DNA of 5,090 nt from Chthoniobacterales bacterium (lineage in GTDB: Bacteria; Verrucomicrobiota; Verrucomicrobiae; Chthoniobacterales; UBA10450): the NCBI GenBank assembly GCA_003244125.1, contig QHBL01000151.1, positions 1 through 5,090 on the forward strand. Reading direction: 5' to 3'. Positions 1-5,090 of this stretch are shown here, piece after piece (the first letter of the stretch is position 1; every line of letters starts with the position of its first letter). The translations under genes were made by a program, and so were the position numbers. Below the pieces are notes generated by a model. It was not told the origin of the DNA. It did not search any database and saw nothing but the letters and a program-made list of their open reading frames with translations.

Positions 1-2437
1 TCCGGATGGATGGCGGGCCGGTGTTGTAACTGATGTCCGCGAGCAGCTCCATCGGCACCTGCGCGCCAGCGGGTGTCGGCACGAGCACTCGTTTGAGCGC
101 TTGCAGGTCCTGGCGGAAATCTCGCGCGTAACGCGCGTTCACCGAGTAGCGCTCGCGACCTTCTACAGTGGTCGTGATCGTCTTCCCGCCGATCGCGGTT
201 TCGATCACGTCGTTCACGTCCCCGACGGTGAGGCCATAGCGCGCCGCGGCTTCGCGATTGACGGTAAAGTCGAGAAAGAAGCCGCCGATCGGACGTTCAG
301 CGAAGGCACCGCGAGTGTCCGGGAAACCGGCGAGCGCCTTTTCAATCTGCACCGCCGTCTGCTGAATGCTGCCGAGATCGGGTCCGAAAACTTTCACGCC
401 GACGGCGCTGCGAAAACCAGTCGTCAGCATTTCGGTGCGTGTCTGAATCGGCATCCAGAAGATGTTCGCCATGCCGGGCGTTTTGATGTTCGCGTTGATC
501 TCCGCGATCAGCTTTTCCCACGTCATGCCCGGGCGCCATTGATCGAATGGCTTGAAGGTCAGGATCGTCTCGAACATCGAGAGCGGCGCGGGATCGGTCG
601 GCGTCTCGGCCTGCCCGGCCTTCCCGAAAACGGTGACGACTTCTGGAATTTGTCTCAGTTGCCGATCCTGAACCTGCAACACGCGCGTCGCCTCGGTGAT
701 CGACATGCCGGGAACGGCAGTAGGCATGTAAAGCAACGTGCCTTCGTTCAGCGGCGGCATGAACTCTTTGCCTAGCCGCAGGAATGGGAATGCGGTCGCG
801 GCGAGAACCAGCAAAGCGCACACGATTGTGAGCCATCGGAAACGCAACACGAAATCGACCAGCGGTCGATAACCGGCAACGAGTAACCGATTGATCGGGT
901 TCTTCGCCTCGGGTTTGATTTTGCCGCGAATGAGCAGCGTCATCAGGACCGGCACGAGTGTGATGCCGAGCAGCGCGGCGAAGAACATCGAAAACGTTTT
1001 CGTGAACGCGAGCGGCCGAAACAAGCGACCCTCCTGCGCGGTCAGCGAAAAGATCGGGGTGAAGCTGACGGTAATGACCAGGAGTGAGAAAAAGAGCGGT
1101 CGGCCGACCGTTTTTGCGGCAGCGATGATGACGCCGGCTCGCTCACGATTGTCTGGCTCGCGCCCGTGCTCGTCGCGAAAGTTCTCCAGCGCCTTGTGCG
1201 CGTTCTCGATCATGATAATGGCTGCATCGACCATTGCGCCGATGGCGATCGCGATGCCGCCTAACGACATGATGTTGCTCGTCAGATGCATGAACTGCAT
1301 CGGAATGAAGGCGAGGATGATCGCAATCGGGAGCGTGATGATCGCGACCAGCGCCGAACGGACGTGCCAGAGGAAGACGAGGCAGACGAGGGCGACGACG
1401 ATCATCTCCTCGATCAGTTTTTCGCGCAGCGTGGCGATGGATCGGTTGATCAAATCGCTGCGGTCGTACGTCGGAACAATGCGGACGCCGGACGGCAATG
1501 AAGGACGAATTTCCTCCAGCTTCTTCTTAATGCCGCTGATGACCTTGAGCGCGTTCTCCCCGTAACGCATGACGATGATACCGCCGACCGTTTCACCTTT
1601 GCCATCCAGTTCCGCAACGCCGCGCCGCAGGTCTGCGCCAAGATGGACGGTGCCGACATTCTTCACGTAAACCGGCGTGCCGTTCTCCACTTTGAGCACG
1701 ATATTTTCGATGTCGGCGATGCTCTTGATGTAACCGCGACCGCGCACGTAATACTCGGTCGTCGCGACCTCGAACGTCTTGCCGCCGACATCGCCATTGC
1801 TCGCTTTGACGCGCGCAACGATTTCGCTGAGCGGGATCTTGTAGGCGACGAGCGCGTTCGGATCCAAATCGATCTGATACTGCTTCACGAACCCGCCGAG
1901 TGACGCCACTTCGGCGACGCCTTTCACCGACGCGAGCGCGTAGCGTAGATTCCAATCCTGGAGCGAGCGAAGCTGCGAGAGATCATGCTTTCCCGTCTCA
2001 TCGACGAGTGCGTACTCGTAAACCCAGCCTACTCCAGTTGCGTCTGGGCCGATGACTGGATTCGCGCCTCCGGGGAGATTACCGCGCAGTGAATTCAGAT
2101 ACTCAATCACGCGCGAGCGCGCCCAATAGATGTCTGTGCCGTCCTCGAAGATGACGTAAACGAATGACTTCCCGAACATCGACTCGCCACGAACGAACTT
2201 CACTTTGGGCGCCGCGATGAAGAGTGATGAGATCGGATAGGTGATCTGGTCTTCAATCAGATCGGGCGAACGGCCTTCCCAATCCGTGTAGACGATGACC
2301 TGCACATCGCTCACGTCCGGAATCGCATCGAGCGGCACGCGATAGATTCCGTAGATGCCCGCCGCGAGCGCGAAGATCGTGACGATGAAGACGAGGAACT
2401 TATTCCTCGCGCTCGCTTCGATGAGGCGCTCGATCAT
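1..2437 (-). CDS. cusA: CusA-like Cu(I)/Ag(I) RND efflux transporter, 3' end beyond the window
   Basis: Inner-membrane, proton-driven RND pump of the heavy-metal (HME-4) group, likely exporting Cu(I)/Ag(I). I translated the open frame by hand: 812 codons are visible, against about 1,045 in E. coli CusA. It starts MIERLIEASARNKF, close to CusA MIEWIIRRSVANRF. TM1 is about residues 14-32, the first periplasmic loop about 33-340, TM2-TM6 about 345-503, TM7 about 534-553, and then most of the second periplasmic loop. TM8-TM12 are off the edge. Motifs include YVIFEDGTD (94-102), IGPDATGVGW (129-138), WHVRSALVAI (357-366) and GAMVDAAIIMIENAH (400-414). Asp404 matches proton-relay Asp405. Met571, Met621 and Met670 match the CusA three-Met site (573/623/672). 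Met390, 402, 409, 484 and 499 match relay Met391, 403, 410, 486 and 501. Leu270 and Thr753 replace relay Met271 and Met755. The start is set by a GAGG site 7 bases upstream and an ATGA overlap with the adaptor gene. Family is nearly certain; the metal is inferred. Confidence 0.95.
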   Translation of the reverse strand, partial: MIERLIEASARNKFLVFIVTIFALAAGIYGIYRVPLDAIPDVSDVQVIVYTDWEGRSPDLIEDQITYPISSLFIAAPKVKFVRGESMFGKSFVYVIFEDGTDIYWARSRVIEYLNSLRGNLPGGANPVIGPDATGVGWVYEYALVDETGKHDLSQLRSLQDWNLRYALASVKGVAEVASLGGFVKQYQIDLDPNALVAYKIPLSEIVARVKASNGDVGGKTFEVATTEYYVRGRGYIKSIADIENIVLKVENGTPVYVKNVGTVHLGADLRRGVAELDGKGETVGGIIVMRYGENALKVISGIKKKLEEIRPSLPSGVRIVPTYDRSDLINRSIATLREKLIEEMIVVALVCLVFLWHVRSALVAIITLPIAIILAFIPMQFMHLTSNIMSLGGIAIAIGAMVDAAIIMIENAHKALENFRDEHGREPDNRERAGVIIAAAKTVGRPLFFSLLVITVSFTPIFSLTAQEGRLFRPLAFTKTFSMFFAALLGITLVPVLMTLLIRGKIKPEAKNPINRLLVAGYRPLVDFVLRFRWLTIVCALLVLAATAFPFLRLGKEFMPPLNEGTLLYMPTAVPGMSITEATRVLQVQDRQLRQIPEVVTVFGKAGQAETPTDPAPLSMFETILTFKPFDQWRPGMTWEKLIAEINANIKTPGMANIFWMPIQTRTEMLTTGFRSAVGVKVFGPDLGSIQQTAVQIEKALAGFPDTRGAFAERPIGGFFLDFTVNREAAARYGLTVGDVNDVIETAIGGKTITTTVEGRERYSVNARYARDFRQDLQALKRVLVPTPAGAQVPMELLADISYNTGPPSIR
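2434..2437 (-). other. ATGA stop/start overlap between cusB-like and cusA-like genes
   Basis: The minus-strand bases ATGA hold both the transporter's ATG and the adaptor's TGA. Four-base overlaps of this kind are a standard sign of translational coupling within an operon. Confidence 0.9.
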
Positions 2438-3711
2438 CTATTGGCCTCAGCCGCAGTTTTCACCGGCGGCTCGAAATCTTTGAGCGCGCCTTGCACCTTC
2501 GATTCTGCGTCGATGAGGAAGTTGGCGCTTGCAACGACGCGGTCGCCTTCCGCGACGCCTGATTTCACTTCGAAGCGATCGTCATACTGCTGTCCGAGTT
2601 GCACGATGCGCGGTTCCAGTTTACCCGCGCCTTTATCGACGAACACGATGCTGCGGGTGCCAGTCGGCATGACCGCGCCGCTAGGAATCGTTAGGCCTTC
2701 GCCCATGTTCATCCCCAGCTCCGCGTTCGCGTACATGCCGGGCTGGAGCTTGTAATCGGGATTCGCGATGTCGATGCGAACGCGGGCAGTCCGCTTCGCT
2801 GAGTCGAGGAATGGATTGATGACGGCAATCTGTCCCTCGAATTTTTCACCCGGATAAACCTTCGTCGTTACCTCGAGCTTTTGGCCCTGTTTGAGCATCG
2901 AGAGCTCGTTCTCGTAGAACTCCGCCCACACCCAGACGAGCGAGAGATCGGCGACGTCCACGAGGTGATCGCCGACTTTCACGTTTACTCCCTGATGAGC
3001 CGGCACTTCCTGCACAACGCCGCGGAAGGGTGAGCGCAAGATGAGCGTCTCGTTAGGCGCCCGATCATGCTCTAGCTTCGCAATCTGATCGGGCGTGACG
3101 TTCCATTGTTCGAGGCGCGACTTCGCCGCCGCAATCAGACGTTCCGGCCCGCGCCGCGCATCCGAGGTCTTCGCTTCATCGCGCATCCGCAGCAGCATCA
3201 CGAACTCACGCTCGGTCGTGATGAGATCGGGGCTGTAGATCGAGATGAGCGGCGCGTCCTTCTCCACTACTTCACCGGGAGAAGTGACAAACATCTGCTG
3301 CACGTATCCGTCCACGCGCGCAACGAAGGCCCAATGCCGCTGGAGATCGGCCTCCACCATTCCAACTGCGCGAATGCTGTGATGCAACGGAGTGCGCTCG
3401 ACCGTCGCATACGTGACGCCGATCTGTTGTTGGCGTTCCACTGGAACAACGAACTCAGATGGTTGGCCGGGAGCAGAGCTGCGTGCATCCGTCAGCGGTG
3501 TTGCCGAACTGCCGGCGTCTTTCTTCTTCACCGGCACGAGCTCCATTCCGCAGATGGGGCACTTCCCTGGAGCATCCTGATGCACGGATGGGTGCATCGT
3601 GCAGGTGTAGTAATCGACGTCGGCGGGTTTGCCTTTGCCGGCTTGTTGATGACAGCCGGCGGCAGCAATCAGCAGCGCGACCAGCAGCAAACTTGTGAGT
3701 GCGATCTTCAT
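2434..3711 (-). CDS. cusB: CusB-like periplasmic adaptor lipoprotein with N-terminal heavy-metal-binding domain
   Basis: Membrane fusion protein (425 residues) linking the RND transporter to the outer-membrane channel. Residues 1-20 form a lipoprotein signal: Lys2, a hydrophobic stretch, then AAAGC with Cys20 as the predicted lipidated residue. Residues 34-61 form a heavy-metal-binding domain of the YTCxMHP...PGKCPxCGMxLVPV type, with Cys37, Met39, His40, Cys51, Cys54 and Met56 as candidate ligands. After a Ser/Pro/Ala-rich linker comes the adaptor core: first half-lipoyl motif about 124-160 (ARVDGYVQQMFV...GEVVEKDAPL), alpha-hairpin about 162-218, second half-lipoyl about 222-256 (LRSPFRGVVQEV), beta-barrel about 257-335 with LQPGMYANAEL, and membrane-proximal domain about 336-412 with SGVAEGDRVVASANFLIDAE, very like CusB GLAEGEKVVSSGLFLIDSE. 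The gene overlaps both neighbours by 4 bases. E. coli CusB has no such N-terminal domain; related adaptors in other bacteria do. The role as a built-in substitute for CusF is inference. Confidence 0.93.
   Translation of the reverse strand: MKIALTSLLLVALLIAAAGCHQQAGKGKPADVDYYTCTMHPSVHQDAPGKCPICGMELVPVKKKDAGSSATPLTDARSSAPGQPSEFVVPVERQQQIGVTYATVERTPLHHSIRAVGMVEADLQRHWAFVARVDGYVQQMFVTSPGEVVEKDAPLISIYSPDLITTEREFVMLLRMRDEAKTSDARRGPERLIAAAKSRLEQWNVTPDQIAKLEHDRAPNETLILRSPFRGVVQEVPAHQGVNVKVGDHLVDVADLSLVWVWAEFYENELSMLKQGQKLEVTTKVYPGEKFEGQIAVINPFLDSAKRTARVRIDIANPDYKLQPGMYANAELGMNMGEGLTIPSGAVMPTGTRSIVFVDKGAGKLEPRIVQLGQQYDDRFEVKSGVAEGDRVVASANFLIDAESKVQGALKDFEPPVKTAAEANR
2445..2448 (-). promoter_or_regulatory. 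Ribosome-binding site of the cusA-like gene
   Basis: On the minus strand GAGG lies 7 bases before the transporter's ATG, inside the last codons of the adaptor gene. Motif and spacing are good for a Shine-Dalgarno site. It supports the chosen start and allows some independent initiation besides coupling through the ATGA overlap. Confidence 0.7.
3708..3711 (-). other. ATGA stop/start overlap between cusC-like and cusB-like genes
   Basis: The minus-strand bases ATGA hold both the adaptor's ATG and the outer-membrane protein's TGA. Together with the identical junction downstream, this supports a single cotranscribed cusC-cusB-cusA unit. Confidence 0.9.
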
Positions 3712-5015
3712 TTTGAGTCTTTCTGTTTTGAACCGAAGATTCCGAGATTAGCGCCGACGACTGACTCGAGTTCAGCCAGTGCGCTTTGGTAGTTGGCCAG
3801 GTGTTCACGGCCCATTGCCTCCAGGTCACGAAGGCTCCGCTGCGCTCCGATCCACTCGGTGAACCCAGACTTGCCGGCTTCGTAGGCGAACTGACTCGCC
3901 TCGAATGCTTGCCGCGCTTCCGGGATCAATTTGTCGCGAAACAGCTCGACGTGATGATGGGCTGTCTCTGCCTTTTGCAGTGCCTCGCGCAACGCACCAA
4001 CTGATTCTGACTGCGTGCGTTCAAGCTCTTGCTGCGCGGCTGCAAGGTTGCTCTTCGCTTCTCCAACCGCAGCGCTGTACTTGCGGTAATTCGTCCACGG
4101 AACACTGAACGAAATCCCTGCGTCGACTTCGCTCACGCCTTGCGACGCGCTGTTGTAGCGCTGCCCCTGAACAGTCACGGACGGATCAGGAATCCAGGCA
4201 CGCCGCGCGAGTTCGACGGTTGATTGTTGCGCGTTCAACCGAGCGCTCGCGCTAAGCACCTCAGGCCGCCGACTAAGAAGAAGAGCGCGCAAGCGATCGA
4301 CGCGCGTTGTCATCGCACGCACATCAACGGGAACAGGGACGCCGATTGGCGTGAACGCGTCGCGGTTCATCAGCACGTTGAGCTGTGACTGCGAAGCGGC
4401 AACGGTGTTCTCCAAATCGCGCCGCGCTTCCAGAAGCCTGCTCGCTTCGGTTTCGGCGATCAGCACGTCGGCCGCTGTCTGCGTTCCGACTTGATACTTC
4501 GAGCGGCCGATCTCCGCGATTTGTCGAAGGGAGACGAGGTTCTTGTCGTTGAGTTCTATTTGCGCATAAGCGTTCGCGAGTTTGAAATACGCGACACGTG
4601 CTTTGGTCACGGCGTCGAGTTGTTGACGCCGCACGTTTTCATAAGTGGCAATCGCTTCTGCGGCAGCGATGCGCGCACGTGAGCGGTTCTTTCCAGAGAT
4701 CGGGATCGTCTGCTCGATGGACACCAACTCATCGGTGAAAGCGTTGGGCGGGACGTTCACGAAACGCGACGTTCGCGACATCCCGCTGACTCTTAAATCA
4801 TCCCACGCTGCTTCCTGCGTGATGCGCTTCTTCTTCGCGTCCCATTGAGCGACGGCTTGCTTGATCGCCGGATTGTTCGCGAGAACCGCGGCAGTAACTT
4901 CGTCGAGCGAGAGTCGCTGAGATGAAGTTCCGCCCTCGAGCGAAGCATCGTGATGCTCTGCTCGTGCGAGCGAGATTAGAAATAGACTGAGTAGTAAAAG
5001 GTAATTTGTTTTCAT
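3708..5015 (-). CDS. cusC: TolC/CusC-family outer-membrane efflux protein
   Basis: Outer-membrane channel of the tripartite pump (435 residues; E. coli CusC is about 457). Residues 1-19 are a type I signal peptide: Lys2, a Leu-rich core and an A-R-A cleavage site before Glu20. The protein has no cysteine at all, so unlike E. coli CusC it cannot be lipidated. The mature part has the two-fold repeat of outer-membrane efflux proteins. The first half, about 36-216, carries RLSLDEVTAAVLANNPAI, the strand motif EQTIPISGKNRSR (101-113) and helix motif YQVGTQTAADVLIAETE (174-190). The second half, about 246-424, carries SRRPEVLSASARL, strand motif ISFSVPWTNYRKY (301-313) and YEAGKSGFTEWIGAQRS (378-394). 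It is the first gene of the operon. The in-frame stop at 5075-5073 and the absence of another ATG after it support this start, although the ribosome site is poor. The family is certain; the CusC assignment rests on the neighbouring genes. Confidence 0.92.
   Translation of the reverse strand: MKTNYLLLLSLFLISLARAEHHDASLEGGTSSQRLSLDEVTAAVLANNPAIKQAVAQWDAKKKRITQEAAWDDLRVSGMSRTSRFVNVPPNAFTDELVSIEQTIPISGKNRSRARIAAAEAIATYENVRRQQLDAVTKARVAYFKLANAYAQIELNDKNLVSLRQIAEIGRSKYQVGTQTAADVLIAETEASRLLEARRDLENTVAASQSQLNVLMNRDAFTPIGVPVPVDVRAMTTRVDRLRALLLSRRPEVLSASARLNAQQSTVELARRAWIPDPSVTVQGQRYNSASQGVSEVDAGISFSVPWTNYRKYSAAVGEAKSNLAAAQQELERTQSESVGALREALQKAETAHHHVELFRDKLIPEARQAFEASQFAYEAGKSGFTEWIGAQRSLRDLEAMGREHLANYQSALAELESVVGANLGIFGSKQKDSK
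3719..3724 (-). promoter_or_regulatory. Weak ribosome-binding site of the cusB-like gene
   Basis: AGAAAG on the minus strand lies 7 bases before the adaptor's ATG, inside the 3' end of the outer-membrane protein gene. It is purine-rich but a poor match to the consensus, so translation here probably leans on ribosomes finishing the upstream gene at the ATGA overlap. Confidence 0.4.
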
Positions 5016-5090
5016 TGATCCAAACGAACGGTTGAAGACAAGGCGCGCCGACGAATGGGCACACCTTGGGCGTCAGCGTCCGTGGATCAG
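5016..5090 (-). other. Leader upstream of the operon, no gene recognised
   Basis: These 75 bases lie 5' of the outer-membrane protein gene. Two of the three minus-strand frames contain stops (5075-5073 and 5089-5087). The third is open, but its short product resembles nothing I know and continues out of frame through the real gene. I see no convincing -35/-10 pair and no CueR- or CusR-like operator. The only sequence close to a ribosome site is GGA at 5021-5019, just 3 bases before the ATG, which is too near for a good site. The promoter and any regulator gene are probably further right, outside the window. Confidence 0.5.

Noticed and set aside
101..775. A 224-codon open frame on the plus strand, opposite the transporter gene
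   Set aside because: It lies entirely antisense to a well-conserved RND coding sequence and its product is Arg/His-rich with no recognisable motif. GC-rich codon use in the real gene readily leaves such antisense frames open.
891..1565. A 224-codon open frame on the plus strand rich in Met, Ser and Ile
   Set aside because: It is antisense to TM2-TM6 of the transporter; its composition is the mirror of hydrophobic and GC-rich codons on the other strand.
1..2437. Possible pseudogene or frameshift in the transporter, because no complete gene is contained here
   Set aside because: Translating the minus strand by hand gives 812 uninterrupted codons that follow CusA almost without gaps. The gene simply continues past the window edge.
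1..2437. Divalent-metal (CzcA, Zn/Co/Ni) specificity
   Set aside because: The TM4 motif is GAMVDAAIIMIENAH, the CusA monovalent-type version, rather than the acidic D-x-x-x-x-x-D/E pattern of CzcA, and all three Cu/Ag-site methionines are present.
3106..3792. A 228-codon plus-strand open frame across the adaptor/outer-membrane gene junction
   Set aside because: It is antisense to two recognised genes and has no family resemblance or ribosome site that I can see.
5042..5049. GGCGCGCC palindrome in the leader
   Set aside because: An 8-base GC palindrome in GC-rich DNA; too short and with no spacing to a promoter that would mark it as an operator.
4798..5064. An 88-codon minus-strand open frame starting upstream of the outer-membrane protein gene
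   Set aside because: It runs out of frame through the signal peptide and first repeat of a clear TolC-family gene and its product is Arg/Ser-rich without motifs.

Overview
The window holds one densely packed minus-strand operon encoding a heavy-metal RND efflux pump of the Cus/HME-4 type (Cu(I)/Ag(I) export). It has all three parts of a cell-envelope-spanning pump: an outer-membrane factor, a periplasmic adaptor and an inner-membrane transporter. The need for an outer-membrane channel, plus a type I signal peptide and a lipobox, points to a Gram-negative (diderm) bacterium. The moderately high GC and gcg/cgc-rich codon use, together with the flavour of the proteins, would fit an environmental lineage such as Verrucomicrobiota or Acidobacteriota. 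That taxonomic guess is weak and rests on no marker gene.

Transcription runs from the right edge of the window to the left. Bases 5090-5016 are a short leader with no recognisable gene and no convincing promoter. The TolC/CusC-like outer-membrane protein follows at 5015-3708, then the CusB-like adaptor at 3711-2434. The CusA-like transporter starts at 2437 and is still open at base 1, so its last quarter lies outside the window. Both gene junctions are 4-base ATGA overlaps, and no stretch over 300 bases lacks a gene.

The three products should work as one machine. The transporter takes metal ions from the periplasm (and possibly the cytoplasm) using proton influx. The adaptor joins it to the outer-membrane channel, through which the metal leaves the cell. 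No separate cusF metallochaperone gene lies between the genes, unlike E. coli cusCFBA. Instead the adaptor has a Cys/Met/His-rich heavy-metal-binding domain directly after its lipidated cysteine, which may do the metal-delivery job in cis. Substrate assignment rests on methionines in the transporter that match the CusA three-Met site and most of its Met relay.

I see no mobile element, RNA gene, CRISPR array or clearly unprecedented system. The points of interest are variations on the Cus theme: the fused metal-binding domain, the lipid anchor on the adaptor rather than on the outer-membrane factor, and loss of the outermost Met pair of the CusA relay.
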